Source of the DNA: Clostridia bacterium
GTDB taxonomy: Bacteria; Bacillota; Clostridia; TANB77; CAG-508
Length of the DNA: 64,000 bases
Direction: 5' to 3'
Assembly (NCBI GenBank): GCA_017512025.1
Contig: JAFWHH010000012.1
Location: forward strand, 248,001-312,000
The translations under genes and the position numbers were made by a program. Positions 42,701 to 51,654 of the stretch are shown here, in pieces. The notes under the pieces were generated by a model. It worked only from the letters and a program-made list of their open reading frames with translations. It searched no databases and had not been told where the DNA came from. Every line of letters begins with the position of its first letter. The stretch's first letter is position 1.

Positions 42701-45700
42701 GAGATGTTTTATAATTGTAGTAAGTTAACAAATCTAGATGTAAGCCATTTTGATACAAGAAATGTTACAAGTATGAGCAGTATGTTTACTAACTGTAGTA
42801 AATTAACAAGTCTAGATGTAAGTAATTTTGATACGAGTAAAATTACAAATATGAGTAGTATATTTAGTGGTTGTAGTGGATTAACGAGTCTAGATGTAAG
42901 TAATTTTGATACAAGTAACGTTACAAATTTGAACGATATGTTTAGGAATTGCAAAGGCTTAACAAGTCTAAATGTAAATAATTTTGATACAAGTAATGTT
43001 ACGAGTATGAGTAGTATATTTAATAGCTGTAGTGGATTAACAAGTCTAGATGTAAGTAATTTTGATACAAGTAATGTTACAAGTATGTATGCTATGTTTG
43101 GAAGCTGCAGTGGACTAACAAGTCTAGATGTAAGCAATTTTGATACAAGTAAAGTTACAAGTATGGGCAGCATGTTTAGTGGCTGCAGTGGATTAACAAG
43201 TCTAAATGTAAGCAGTTTTGATACGAGTAATGTTACAAGTATGAGCAGTATGTTTGGAAGCTGCAGTGGACTAACAAGTCTAGATGTAAGCAATTTTGAT
43301 ACAAGTAAAGTTACAAGTATGGGCGGTATGTTTTCTGGCTGCAGTGGATTAACAAGTCTAAATGTAAGTAATTTTGATACCAGTAAAGTTACAAGTATGA
43401 ACAGTATGTTTTCTTACTGCAGTGGATTAACAAGCCTAGATTTAAGTAATTTTGATACAAGTAATGTTACAAGTATGTATATGATGTTTTCTGGCTGTGG
43501 TGGATTAACAAGTCTAGATGTAAGTAATTTTGATACAAGTAATGTTACAAATATGAGCTATATGTTTGATGAATGCAGTGGATTAACAAGTCTAGATTTA
43601 AGTAATTTTGATACAAGTAATGTTATAAATACAAGGGGTATGTTTTTTGAATGCAGTGTATTAACAACAATTTATGCATCAAGCGACTTTGTAACAACTA
43701 AAGTAAGTAGTAGTGATTCGATGTTTTATAACTGTAGAAATCTTGTTGGTGGTAATGGTACAACATACAGGTCAACAGATAAAACCTACGCTCGTATCGA
43801 TACCCCAGAAACACCAGGTTACTTTACAGAGAAAACTTCTCCATCTGGTGCTGTAAATACAAACAATTATCTACTAGCTTTAAATGATATTATAGATAGT
43901 ACTGATGATGACGTTTCTGTAACAATTAGTAGAACAGATTACTTAACAACTACATATATGATGGCTGGAAACACTACTGATGGAGAGATTACATATTCAA
44001 CATCTGAGACAAATTATGATGATCAAGGTAATGAAATTCATTGGGTAAAAGACGGTAATGTTTGGACATATACTTTATATGTAGAAGATCCTAATGCTGA
44101 TTGGTTCGTATGGGAAGAGCCAGTTCCAGCAGGATATATTTCTAACTACACTATTGATAATCCTGGTGAGGTTGAAAATCAACAAATTGAGATTGTTAAT
44201 TTATTGAGCAAGGATCCATCTGGAGGAAGCAGTGGAAGTAGTGATGATGAAGATATTACAGTTAAGTATGGTAACTTGTCAGTAGCTAAAGTTGTGAAGG
44301 ATTATGAAGGTAATGTTCTAGATAGAGACGATGATAGTACAGAGTTTACAGTTACTATTAGCTTAACAGCTCCAACAGGATACGAAAGCTTATTTAGTGG
44401 AACTAAAATCTTTGGAGACTATGTATTTAAAGATGGAGTTGGTACAGTAAAATTACATGCAGGAGAAACAATTACAATTCCGGGAATTATTGAAGGTACA
44501 ACATATAGTGTTTTAGAAAAGGATTTAGGTCCTTATGAAACAAGCTGTGATTCTAATAGTGGAACGATATCAAGTGAGACTGATGGATCAGTAACATATA
44601 CAAACGTTAAGAAACCAACCAGATCCGGAGGTTCCAGTGGACAAGATGAGCCTGATCCAGACTATGTTGATGTTAAAATTGTAAAACTTGTAACTGGATA
44701 TTTTGAAGATAATGATGATTCTAATTTTGAAATAATATTAAATAATCTAGTTCCAAATCAAACATATATAATTGAAAAACATACAGATACATCTACGCAA
44801 GAAATTAGCTTCATCGCAGATGATGTTGGTTCAGTAAATGTACAATTACAATTAAAGAATAATGAGTACGCTGTATTAAAAGACTTACCAGTAGGAGCAA
44901 GATACAAAGTATTTGAATATGCTGGAGAGTATACATCATCATATTCAATAGTTGATAATAATAATCAAAATAAGGTTAGCAATACAGCAAACTTAAATAC
45001 TAAAGAAAATAAATCTTTATCAACTGCAAATGAAACAGCAGATGCTGATGAAGATATTACTATAACATTTACAAACAAGAAAGCAGTTGTTCAGGATTTA
45101 AAATTAGTAAAACAAGTAACTAGTGTCGACGATACTAATAGTTACACATTTGAAATTGTATTTTCTAATATGTCTGAAGGAACATCATTTAATTCATCAA
45201 TTGGTAAGGTAACAGCAGATCAAGATGGATTAGCAGAGCTTACTGTATACTTAGCAGGTGGGGAAGAAGTAGAGTTCTACAATATCCCAGTTGGTACTAA
45301 GTATCAAGTAACAGAGCTTGCTTCAACAGCAATTGCAAGTTATGTAATTGCAGATAGCAATGGAATGAATAAAATTGATAGTGCTTCTGGTGCAAATACA
45401 AATCCAAAAAATGCATTAAGTACAGAATTAGAAACAGTAAATCAAGGCGAAGAAGCTACAATAGCATTTGTAAATGATACAACAACAATAGATGAAGATG
45501 ACATGCAAGACAGTGTAGAAACAAGCATTGGAATTACAAAGATAGTTCTTGATGAAAATGACAAAGTTTTAGATGATTGTTCAGATACATTCAAATTTGA
45601 ACTAAAAGCAAAAGACGAAACAAGTCCAATTCCTGAAAGTACAGAAGTAACAATTACAGGAAATGGAACAGGAAGCTTTGGAACAATTAAATTTACTGAA

Positions 45701-46129
45701 ACAGGAACATATACATATACAATAAAAGAAATCGCTGATGAAACAGAATCATATGTTTATGATGATTCAGAATACGTAATTGTATACGAAGTAACTAAAC
45801 CAGAAGGTTTATTAGAGATAACAAAGACAGTAACAAAGAATGGATTTAGAGCAGATGCAATTACATTTACTAACAAAGTATATGTTGAACCAGAAGAAGA
45901 CACACCGGAAAATCCAGATGATAAAGATGATAAGGACGATACTATTGATAATGATGACACAGATAACAATGAAAGCTCTTCAGATGAGAGCAATCAAGAT
46001 AATAACGACAATAGAAATGAATCTGCAAGTACAAAAACTGGAGATGTAATTTGGATTTACATAGCTGATATGATTGCAGCAGGAATAATCTTAGTAGTAT
46101 CAATTAAGAGCAAGAAAAGAAGAAGATAA
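36755..46129 (+). CDS. Giant cell-wall surface protein with BspA-type repeats and Cna/pilin domains (3124 aa)
   Basis: A probable adhesin. Order: signal peptide (1-30, ends VYAA), acidic low-complexity linker (~31-110), large adhesin-like region (~130-1130, no family certain), three SpaA/Cna-B-type domains (~1139-1460; e.g. GISFRLYGTSRYG, GAKFKLEGTSDYG, GAKFRLHGVSDYS), then 28 copies of a 24-residue BspA/DUF285 leucine-rich unit (~1600-2330, LTSLDVSNFDTSNVTNMSSM), further Cna/DUF5979-like domains (~2375-2910), a Spy0128-type pilin domain (~2925-3060), acidic linker, and a C-terminal STKTGD sorting signal, hydrophobic helix and KKRRR tail. The sorting box departs from LPxTG. No sortase gene is in the window. 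ATG 36755 follows AAAGGAGG. Confidence 0.9.
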   Translation: MERAFTKITSLILVMMILMSSLSTTIVYAADEIKGTDEEIVQNTDSLDETSDGNQEDENVPEDADKKESEPLADDGSENVGEESVDSEEEHEDEGEPKLEPDNQRPRLMSSPRNTANTQNTENQSEEDDFLATGDVNIEIKPTTKEDVESLRANNKFKSKNDKYEIRTFVSFFVSGAKKDENDNLVWTANNSYSGHEFAFRVNYATSGVGELPAGSVQITIPKSILRDREGNLADEFIMSLPTLEEYEEEQGITEFVYKEDGDYIVVYNPKEITAAVNGYFEVSYSTTKSTLYYKDYDPTNPGLVKDGGTASDPFYAIMSVNVGDETLNSTTDDTSVFVNTTAKISSTEKHYPGLYRSWNPQWMEEIPADSDDYYYLVWEIKSYVGYPTQKYNFKLEDAVEDLTEGTTGEDYEIVGYKLSGERYYSDKNMQTNLTMSEYRYDYVLTRHKKSTYSPISYKLKNTITATVDPVDQVDEDTKQTSFNTFNWGPSFGAPSGHFDIGKYGNNNWYRRFGYHWDYANYNLDRLQNYQETGVTELKGFKYHTETTGYSYPWTIRQGGASDNPSDYGYNYINYDTWDDSLYLEEDENPMSTNDYYLEYFTYSISNTDAEYDDFYQKFNTIPAVYDDDEVITFYAKFNGGDTWTEIGTYNLKTKTLSPNTEYVSEMTTSKVTFKEGVHATGWRFTTRNKHYSTYIVLIPYFVLTNSEYVQEKIRDKDKIQIQNFVNLKVTDDDENVIFAKDSTAIDYARVTYYTSDITKKVASVSNNRAKRVYTITWKVNAWEKATSGTGEFEYVWQDSGVFYDLIPLGGVVDLESIQVQTQEGFLEENSYTYEVIDNYKKSGRTMLIIRIKEQAQYYTVYYNTLHTWDSMKDYGRNVLNPVAYETGNSEITDGYPDNGGELSFVNKLIFNDLDKTTDDKKFIYTETPHTINALTAAISGLDKKVKAEKSSGYSYSAVTEPDGRYSYKLRYQNTFMNTAKNLILFDSLENFEIIDSDAQTVTTSSWHGKLQSIDLAQLKDKGIDAKIYISTIENLNLENHNDLTDTSVWQLVSEDANLEQAKAIAIDMRKDINGEDFILDSGDSVTATLHMKAPSEISEEMEQNPYTYNNIYIQNTVIDDFNSSEDYFIHQDYTRVRYHVIADVSFRKVNEQDKTEGIKGISFRLYGTSRYGTEVDTYATSDKDGYIAFKDIEAGTYTLQEGEGLIDWVEDHTEHEVMIDIHKNVYIDNRLVTSPDTVKITNIPRAHTDVEMYKKDLVSKTKVVEGAKFKLEGTSDYGNEILMYATSNEEGKLTFSNLEKGKYELKEIKSPEGYVLGEEVYQVIVDENSNYNVLLMSEEELIPTYENGKYNLYNEPLHSFTIVKKDSYDGSLIVGAKFRLHGVSDYSTSYDKEVTSVSGGLAIFDELEAGTYILQETFVPDVEEDGNTITYILDENKYIVTVKKDGTTTIDGLEKNPFGNFEFFNDRNKGQITITKEWVDDKTNEERQDPTIKVSTKRPERTTYVQFRDNVNFGPLYYITNSTQFRTKITGEFKRNIVLTEEDVVALGATRLDVDYNNPDAKYKIYGWIDENGNCYWWSNAEIALLTDNSRRMFTDSSNIQSIDITGINTSNVTNMSNMFGNCKKLTSLNLSSIDTSNVTNMQSMFSNCTGLTSLDVSNFNTSNVTNMQSMFFSCNGLTSLDVSNFNTNNVTNMQSMFSNCTGLTSLDVSNFNTSNVTNMSSMFSGCRGLTSLDLSRFNTNNVTNMSYMFSSCSGLTSLDVSNFNTSNVTNMSSMFSGCRGLTSLDLSRFNTSNVTDMSSMFGSCSGLTSVDVSNFDTSKVTSMNNMFNGCSGLTNLDVSNFDTSKVTSMGSMFSGCSKLTSLDVSNFDTSNVTNMSYMFSRCSKLTSLDVSNFDTSNVTNMSYMFNGCSGLTSLDVSSFDTSKVTNMGSMFYGCTKLTSLDVSNWNTSNVTNMGDMFYNCSELTNLDVSDWNTSNVTNMQEMFYNCSKLTNLDVSHFDTRNVTSMSSMFTNCSKLTSLDVSNFDTSKITNMSSIFSGCSGLTSLDVSNFDTSNVTNLNDMFRNCKGLTSLNVNNFDTSNVTSMSSIFNSCSGLTSLDVSNFDTSNVTSMYAMFGSCSGLTSLDVSNFDTSKVTSMGSMFSGCSGLTSLNVSSFDTSNVTSMSSMFGSCSGLTSLDVSNFDTSKVTSMGGMFSGCSGLTSLNVSNFDTSKVTSMNSMFSYCSGLTSLDLSNFDTSNVTSMYMMFSGCGGLTSLDVSNFDTSNVTNMSYMFDECSGLTSLDLSNFDTSNVINTRGMFFECSVLTTIYASSDFVTTKVSSSDSMFYNCRNLVGGNGTTYRSTDKTYARIDTPETPGYFTEKTSPSGAVNTNNYLLALNDIIDSTDDDVSVTISRTDYLTTTYMMAGNTTDGEITYSTSETNYDDQGNEIHWVKDGNVWTYTLYVEDPNADWFVWEEPVPAGYISNYTIDNPGEVENQQIEIVNLLSKDPSGGSSGSSDDEDITVKYGNLSVAKVVKDYEGNVLDRDDDSTEFTVTISLTAPTGYESLFSGTKIFGDYVFKDGVGTVKLHAGETITIPGIIEGTTYSVLEKDLGPYETSCDSNSGTISSETDGSVTYTNVKKPTRSGGSSGQDEPDPDYVDVKIVKLVTGYFEDNDDSNFEIILNNLVPNQTYIIEKHTDTSTQEISFIADDVGSVNVQLQLKNNEYAVLKDLPVGARYKVFEYAGEYTSSYSIVDNNNQNKVSNTANLNTKENKSLSTANETADADEDITITFTNKKAVVQDLKLVKQVTSVDDTNSYTFEIVFSNMSEGTSFNSSIGKVTADQDGLAELTVYLAGGEEVEFYNIPVGTKYQVTELASTAIASYVIADSNGMNKIDSASGANTNPKNALSTELETVNQGEEATIAFVNDTTTIDEDDMQDSVETSIGITKIVLDENDKVLDDCSDTFKFELKAKDETSPIPESTEVTITGNGTGSFGTIKFTETGTYTYTIKEIADETESYVYDDSEYVIVYEVTKPEGLLEITKTVTKNGFRADAITFTNKVYVEPEEDTPENPDDKDDKDDTIDNDDTDNNESSSDESNQDNNDNRNESASTKTGDVIWIYIADMIAAGIILVVSIKSKKRRR
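41570..43740 (+). repeat. 72-bp tandem repeats encoding 28 BspA-type units
   Basis: Period 72 bp (24 codons), with wording GATACAAGTAATGTTACAA recurring almost unchanged. Several neighbouring units are nearly identical (for example 43135-43320), a sign of recent expansion or gene conversion. Only the first and last units are degenerate. Confidence 0.9.
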
Positions 46130-46134
46130 TTAGA

Positions 46135-46187
46135 AAGGAGGAATTAAAATAGAAGAATCGCTGAAAGACGATAGTAAAAAGGCTTAA
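46135..46187 (+). other. RBS followed by a 12-codon frame with ATA in the start position
   Basis: AAGGAGG (46135-46141) is followed at normal spacing by ATA (46149-46151), then GAAGAATCGCTGAAAGAC and a stop at 46185-46187. It looks like a vestigial or non-ATG small gene between the surface protein and its terminator. Confidence 0.3.
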
Positions 46188-46228
46188 TGATAACAATTAA
46201 TAATTGTTGCATTAAGCCTTTTTATTAT
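46174..46228. terminator. Bidirectional terminator
   Basis: AAAAAGGCTTAATG (46176-46189) pairs with CATTAAGCCTTTTT (46210-46223); the loop itself contains AACAATTA/TAATTGTT. Confidence 0.85.
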
Positions 46229-46772
46229 CTAATCCAACATAGCCACCATCTGGAGGGTTTACAAATGGCATTTCAGGGCATTCTACTTGTTTCATATTGG
46301 TTACTTTTATAACTGGAACTTTTGAATGATAGAATCCTTCTGTAATTTCTCCTTCAACTTCAACCCAGGTCTTTTCTGAAAAAGCAGAAGCGTTATTACT
46401 TTCACACAAGAATCCAACAACAACAACTTCTGCTTGATTATTTGAGATAGGAGAGGTAAACATTTCTCTTGCAAGTACAAATTGATTGTCATTAAAATCA
46501 TATAATCTATGTACAAATCCAGTAAATTTAATTTTCTTTCCAACATAATTATTCAAATGTTCATATGTATCTTTTAGCATATTTGTATAGTTTGATCCAG
46601 GAAGTTCATATACTTCATTAAACTTGTTTGAATCAGTAATATATACCTTATTCGATTTTTTTGTTTTATGATAAATACTTACTAAAAGCACAATTAAAAA
46701 AATGGAGATTAATATACAGAATATAACCTTAAAGCTCTTTATTTTTCGCATACTTACATTACAAATAAACAT
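46212..46772 (-). CDS. DUF1980/TIGR03943-like membrane-anchored protein (186 aa)
   Basis: Matches the C-terminal half of the TIGR03943/DUF1980 (YcgQ-type) family: the soluble domain has YVGKKIKFTGFVHRL, FVLAREMFTSPISNNQAEVVVVGFLCE and WVEVEGEITEGFYHSKVPVIKV. The N-terminus holds one transmembrane segment (VIFCILISIFLIVLLVSI). The usual longer membrane region is missing, so this is a shortened form. I take ATG at 46772, 7 bases after GAAAGG, not the ATG at 46799. Family members are linked to metal or permease functions; no clear role here. Confidence 0.75.
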   Translation of the reverse strand: MFICNVSMRKIKSFKVIFCILISIFLIVLLVSIYHKTKKSNKVYITDSNKFNEVYELPGSNYTNMLKDTYEHLNNYVGKKIKFTGFVHRLYDFNDNQFVLAREMFTSPISNNQAEVVVVGFLCESNNASAFSEKTWVEVEGEITEGFYHSKVPVIKVTNMKQVECPEMPFVNPPDGGYVGLDNKKA

Positions 46773-46952
46773 ATAAAAACCTTTCTTCCCAAAGGCCAAT
46801 TTTGGCCATTGACATTTTAAATTTTGTAGTGCATAATAAATCTTATTATTGTGTCAAAAAAATATGATTTTTTGTTGCTAAAAAAAACATTTAGTGATAT
46901 AGTACTCATGGACAAATTTGAAAACACATAAGACGGAAAGGGAGAATTTATA

Positions 46953-49712
46953 ATGGGTGTAATCAAAAAATTATTTAATTATAGCGAGAAAGAAGTTAAA
47001 AGAGTTATGCCATTGGTTGAACAAATAAATGGTTTAGAAGACTCAATGAAGAAACTATCTGACGCAGAGCTAAGAAATAAAACAGTTGAGTTCAAAGAGA
47101 GATTAAGCAATGGAGAAACTCTTGATGATATATTACCAGAGGCTTTTGCAGTTGTTAGAGAGGCATCTGTCAGAGTTTTAGGAATGAGACCATTCGACGT
47201 TCAATTAATAGGTGGTATTATATTACACCAAGGTAGAATCGCCGAGATGAAGACTGGTGAAGGTAAAACATTGGTTGCTACATTACCAGCTTACTTAAAT
47301 GCGTTAACAGGTGAAGGTGTTCACGTTGTTACAGTTAACGATTACTTAGCTAAATACCAAGGAGAAATGATGGGTAATCTATATAAATTCCTTGGATTAT
47401 CAGTTGGTATAATCGTTGCTCAAATGAAACCAAATGAGAAAAAAGCTGCTTATGATGCAGATATAACATATGGTACAAACAATGAGTATGGATTCGATTA
47501 CTTAAGAGATAACATGGTTATCTACAAAGAGCAATTAGTTCAAAGAAAATTAAAATATGCAATCGTGGACGAAATCGATAGTATTTTAGTTGATGAGGCT
47601 CGTACACCACTTATTATATCTGGTAGATCAAATAAGTCATCTAACTTATATTCAAAGGCTGATTCTTTTGTTAGAAAATTAACTCCAAAAGTTATTGTAG
47701 AAGAAGATGTTAAAGACTTAGATCAAGCTGAAGACAACGAAAAATATGATTATATCGTTGACTTAAAATCTAAATCTGCAACATTAACAGATAAAGGTAT
47801 TAAGAAAGCTGAAGAAGAATTTGGATTAGAGAACTTCAACGATTTAGAGAACTCTGAATTAGTTCATAATGTTAACCAAGCTTTAAAAGCTCATGGTATT
47901 ATGAAGAAAGATATAGACTATATCGTTAAAAATGGTGAAGTTTTAATCGTTGATGAATTTACTGGACGTATCATGTATGGAAGAAGATACAACAATGGAT
48001 TACATCAAGCTATTGAAGCCAAAGAGCATGTTAAGATTGCTGATGAATCAAAGACATTAGCTACAATTACATTCCAAAACTACTTCAGAATGTATGAAAA
48101 ATTATCAGGTATGACTGGTACTGCTAAAACAGAGGAAGCAGAATTCCAAGAAATATACAAATTAGACGTTATTGAAATACCAACAAACAAACCTATGATA
48201 AGAGTTGATAACAATGACGTTATATACAAGAATGAAAAAGTTAAATTTAAAGCTGTTGTTGAAGAAGTTAAAGAATCTCATGCAAAAGGACAACCAGTTC
48301 TAATTGGTACTGTTTCAATTGAAAAATCTGAAAGATTAAGTAAGATGCTTTCTGATGCAGGAATTAAGCATGAAGTATTAAACGCTAAACAACATGAAAA
48401 AGAAGCTGAAATCATTGCTCAAGCTGGTAAATACGGTGCTGTTACAATTGCTACTAACATGGCAGGACGTGGTACTGATATTATGCTTGGTGGTAATAGT
48501 GAATATTTAGCTAAACAACAATTAAGAATGGAAAAATATACTCCAGAGCAAGTTGAAGAAGCTACAACATATTACGAGACAGATGATGAGCAAATCAAGA
48601 AAGAAAGAGAGCATTACAAAGAAGTAAGAGATGCTTACGAAGAAAAAATCAAAGACGAAAAGCAAAAAGTTATTGAAGCTGGTGGTCTAAAGATTATTGG
48701 TACAGAAAGACATGAATCAAGACGTATCGATAACCAGTTACGTGGACGTTCTGGACGTCAAGGTGACCCAGGTGAATCTAGATTCTATATTTCTCTAGAA
48801 GATGACTTAATGAAGATTTTCGGTGGAGATAGAATAATTTCTGTTTATGAGAAGTTAGATGCTGATGAAGATATGCCAATTAATTCTAAGCTTATTTCAA
48901 AAGCAGTTGAAAGAGCTCAAAAGAAGGTTGAAGGTAAGAACTTCAGCATAAGAAAACACGTTCTTCAATATGACGATGTTATGAACTCTCAAAGAGAAAT
49001 CATCTACGCTCAAAGAAAACAAGTTCTTGATGGAGAGGATCTAAAATCAAATGTTACAAACATGATTGATGATTCAATCAATAGATTAGTAAATGCTTAT
49101 AATGGTGAAAATGGAATAGATAATTCTGAAGCATTATTACAAGATATTCAAAACTCATTTGGAATAGCAGAAGTTACTTCATTAAAAGCTAAAGCAAATG
49201 CTGAAGAAGTAATTGAAGAATTACAAACTAAAGCTCATGAAATATATGAAGCTAAAGAAAAAGAATTTGGCGAAGAAAATATGAGAGAGCTTGAAAGAGT
49301 TGTTATTCTAAAAGTAGTTGATCAAAAATGGATGGATCATATCGATGATATGGACGAATTAAAGAACGGTATCGGTCTTCGTGCATATGCTCAAAAAGAT
49401 CCAGTTGTTCAATACAGATTAGAAGGTGCAGACATGTTTGATGACATGATTGAAGACCTAAAAGATGATGTAGCTAAAATAATGCTAAACATCGAAAAGA
49501 GAGATGAAAATGCTCAAAGAGAAGAAACAGCAGAAATCACAGGAGCTGGACTAGAAGATACAGCTATCAACTTAGTTGATGGAACTGTTAAACCTAAAGA
49601 AGGTGGTCTAAATAAAACAGTTATTAAGACAGAGCCTAAAGTAGGAAGAAATGATCCATGTCCATGTGGAAGTGGTAAAAAGTACAAAAATTGCTGTGGA
49701 AAAAATGCTTAA
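46953..49712 (+). CDS. secA: Preprotein translocase ATPase SecA
   Basis: Motor ATPase that drives secretory proteins through SecYEG. The Walker A is [19 protein letters not shown] (about residues 98-116), Walker [17 protein letters not shown], then the DEAD-motor and preprotein-binding regions ([55 protein letters not shown]). The C-terminal zinc site [14 protein letters not shown] is complete. 919 residues. ATG 46953 follows AAAGGGAG. It would export the surface protein encoded just upstream. No transcriptional partner; promoter in the 46800-46952 gap not sharply defined. Confidence 0.97.
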   Translation: MGVIKKLFNYSEKEVKRVMPLVEQINGLEDSMKKLSDAELRNKTVEFKERLSNGETLDDILPEAFAVVREASVRVLGMRPFDVQLIGGIILHQGRIAEMKTGEGKTLVATLPAYLNALTGEGVHVVTVNDYLAKYQGEMMGNLYKFLGLSVGIIVAQMKPNEKKAAYDADITYGTNNEYGFDYLRDNMVIYKEQLVQRKLKYAIVDEIDSILVDEARTPLIISGRSNKSSNLYSKADSFVRKLTPKVIVEEDVKDLDQAEDNEKYDYIVDLKSKSATLTDKGIKKAEEEFGLENFNDLENSELVHNVNQALKAHGIMKKDIDYIVKNGEVLIVDEFTGRIMYGRRYNNGLHQAIEAKEHVKIADESKTLATITFQNYFRMYEKLSGMTGTAKTEEAEFQEIYKLDVIEIPTNKPMIRVDNNDVIYKNEKVKFKAVVEEVKESHAKGQPVLIGTVSIEKSERLSKMLSDAGIKHEVLNAKQHEKEAEIIAQAGKYGAVTIATNMAGRGTDIMLGGNSEYLAKQQLRMEKYTPEQVEEATTYYETDDEQIKKEREHYKEVRDAYEEKIKDEKQKVIEAGGLKIIGTERHESRRIDNQLRGRSGRQGDPGESRFYISLEDDLMKIFGGDRIISVYEKLDADEDMPINSKLISKAVERAQKKVEGKNFSIRKHVLQYDDVMNSQREIIYAQRKQVLDGEDLKSNVTNMIDDSINRLVNAYNGENGIDNSEALLQDIQNSFGIAEVTSLKAKANAEEVIEELQTKAHEIYEAKEKEFGEENMRELERVVILKVVDQKWMDHIDDMDELKNGIGLRAYAQKDPVVQYRLEGADMFDDMIEDLKDDVAKIMLNIEKRDENAQREETAEITGAGLEDTAINLVDGTVKPKEGGLNKTVIKTEPKVGRNDPCPCGSGKKYKNCCGKNA

Positions 49713-49830
49713 AGTACAGTAAAATAGCACATTTGAAAAATAGCAAAATTATCAAAATAAAATTAATGATGACAAAATGGTCCACATGACCACAATTTGT
49801 CCACGTAATTAAAAAATACAATATTCCAAG

Positions 49831-49878
49831 CAAAAAAAGTAATAGAAATCCAAAAATTCTATTGCTTTTTTTATTTTA
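49831..49878 (+). terminator. Intrinsic terminator
   Basis: AAAAAAAGTAATAGAA pairs with TTCTATTGCTTTTTTT, with strong A and T runs. Confidence 0.8.
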
Positions 49879-49932
49879 ACAAAGTATAATAAGTATGAAA
49901 AGTATAACAGGTATAAATTAAGGAGGATAAAA

Positions 49933-50136
49933 ATGGATAGAGATAAGTTTGTAGGAATAAGCAAAGTAGGAGAAAAAGGACAAATTGTAATACCAAAAGA
50001 AGCAAGAGATATGTTTGATATCAAATCTGGAGATTCTATTATTGTACTTTGTGATAAAAAGCAAGGAATTGCACTTATTAAATCTGATATAATAGAAGAT
50101 TTATCAGGTAAAGTATTTCAAAAAGGGGATAAGTAA
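49933..50136 (+). CDS. AbrB/MazE-type DNA-binding protein (67 aa)
   Basis: A SpoVT/AbrB-fold (swapped-hairpin) protein: VGEKGQIVIPKEARDMFDIKSGDSIIVL (residues 11-38) is the complete motif. These are dimeric regulators or antitoxins. ATG 49933 follows AAGGAGG. It ends two bases before the ATG of the acyltransferase gene, so the two are translationally coupled and the protein probably regulates that gene or itself. The acyltransferase is not a toxin, so a transcriptional role is more likely than an antitoxin role. Confidence 0.88.
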   Translation: MDRDKFVGISKVGEKGQIVIPKEARDMFDIKSGDSIIVLCDKKQGIALIKSDIIEDLSGKVFQKGDK

Positions 50137-50138
50137 AA

Positions 50139-51215
50139 ATGGAGAAAAGAAAGCATTATTTAGACAATATAAGATGGATTACATTATGTTTTGTTATTAT
50201 ATATCATGTGTTTTATATATTTAATTCAAGTGGTGTAGTTTCCAATATTGGTGTAACAGGGATTAAAGAATTAGATAGTATCTGTGTTTTTATATATCCT
50301 TGGATAATGTGTTTATTATTTGTAGTATCAGGAGTTGCTACAAAATATTCATTAAATAATAAAACAAACAAAGAATTTATCAAAGATAGGACAAAAAGAA
50401 TATTAGTACCAAGTATTATAGGAATTTTTGTATATGGTTGGATAAGTGGATGGACAACAAATTATTATGGCGATATATTTGCAGGAAATGGAGATATGAT
50501 TCCAACTCCAGTTAAATATCTAATTTATTCTCTAATAGGTACTGGACCACTATGGTATGCTCATGTATTGTTTGTAGCATCATTACTAATTGTTTTAATT
50601 ACGAAAATAGATAAAAAACAAAAAATTGATAAACTATTTAATAAAATAAATTTACCAATTTTATTCTTATTGTTTTTAATGGTTTGGGGATCTTCATTTA
50701 TATTAAATACGCCAGTTGTTACTGTATATAGATGGGGAATATATTTATTGATGTTTATATTAGGTTATTATGTATTTTCAAATGATAAGATTATTGAAAA
50801 TTTAGAAAAAATATCAATCCCACTAGGAATAATAACATTTATTATAGGAATTATATTTACAATAACGAACTATGGAGCTGATTTTGGTTCAAATGAATTT
50901 TTAACTAATATATTTACTAATATTTATATATGGCTTGTAATTTTATCAGCTTTTGGAGTTGGTAAGAAATTTTTGAATTTTGATAATAGTTTTACAAAAT
51001 ATATGAATAAAAACAATTTTTGTTTTTATGTATTACACTATACTATACAAATTATTATAGCGTTTATTTTAGTAGAATGTATCAAGTTACCTTACTTTAT
51101 ACTAAATTATATAATATTATTGATTGGAACAATTATTCTTTTACCAATAATTACTGAAATATTAAAAAGAATACCTATAATAAACAAGTTATTATTAGGA
51201 ACAAAAAATAAATAA
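50139..51215 (+). CDS. Acyltransferase family 3 membrane protein (358 aa)
   Basis: A membrane acyltransferase of the OafA/YrhL type. It starts RKHYLDNIRWITLCFVIIYH (the conserved LDxxRxxxxxxVxxxH pattern, residues 4-23), continues with about ten transmembrane helices and contains GPLWYAHVLFVASLL (the usual LWFLxxLL region) and YVLHY. The substrate is probably a cell-surface polysaccharide or lipid sugar. Coupled to the AbrB-like regulator upstream. No terminator was found directly downstream. Confidence 0.85.
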   Translation: MEKRKHYLDNIRWITLCFVIIYHVFYIFNSSGVVSNIGVTGIKELDSICVFIYPWIMCLLFVVSGVATKYSLNNKTNKEFIKDRTKRILVPSIIGIFVYGWISGWTTNYYGDIFAGNGDMIPTPVKYLIYSLIGTGPLWYAHVLFVASLLIVLITKIDKKQKIDKLFNKINLPILFLLFLMVWGSSFILNTPVVTVYRWGIYLLMFILGYYVFSNDKIIENLEKISIPLGIITFIIGIIFTITNYGADFGSNEFLTNIFTNIYIWLVILSAFGVGKKFLNFDNSFTKYMNKNNFCFYVLHYTIQIIIAFILVECIKLPYFILNYIILLIGTIILLPIITEILKRIPIINKLLLGTKNK

Positions 51216-51470
51216 GAAGATGTGTACAAAATTTTGGTATTGTAAGCAAGTTGAAGTACATAATATTTTGATATTTCAATTAAGATAATAAAAATGTATA
51301 AAAAATTTTTTTGCACATTATATTTATTATTAAACTATGATATACTTTATACATAAAACAAGTAAAAGACATAATATTTGTTAGTTCAAAGATGACATTG
51401 TCAGCGATTTGTCATCCGAGCATAAATATTTAATAATACTAATAGTACCAATAGTACTATAAATACTAAA
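51216..51470 (+). other. AT-rich gap with no supported gene
   Basis: This stretch holds a possible promoter and short ACTAATAGTACC-type low-complexity repeats (51430-51540), but no gene-like frame. Confidence 0.5.
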
Positions 51471-51600
51471 TCTGAAATGTACCACAAAATTTGAAAGTAC
51501 TAATAGTAACAATAATACCATAAATACTAATAATACTAACCATTCCAGAACATGTGGCAGTGGTAAGAAGTATAAGAACTGTTGTGGAAAAGACAAATAA
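51471..51600 (+). pseudogene. SEC-C motif remnant
   Basis: The last codons read [17 protein letters not shown], a SEC-C zinc motif like the SecA C-terminus ([14 protein letters not shown]). Before it is low-complexity DNA giving Asn/Thr/Ser repeats, with no ATG or ribosome-binding site. A frame shift near 51460 separates it from an equivalent N/T/S stretch. I read it as the decayed 3' end of a SEC-C protein gene. A strong terminator (51612-51646) follows. Confidence 0.6.
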
Positions 51601-51611
51601 AATATAAAAAT

Positions 51612-51650
51612 AAAAGATATCGATGTCGAAAATGTCGATATCTTTTACTT
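51612..51650 (+). terminator. Intrinsic terminator
   Basis: AAAAGATATCGA (51612-51623) pairs with TCGATATCTTTT (51635-51646). Confidence 0.8.
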
Positions 51651-51654
51651 TATA

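Noticed and set aside
41557..43293. Minus-strand frames and CRISPR-like periodicity in the 72-bp repeats
   Set aside because: The period is coding (24 codons), the repeats are contiguous with no unique spacers, and the plus-strand reading is a well-known protein repeat.
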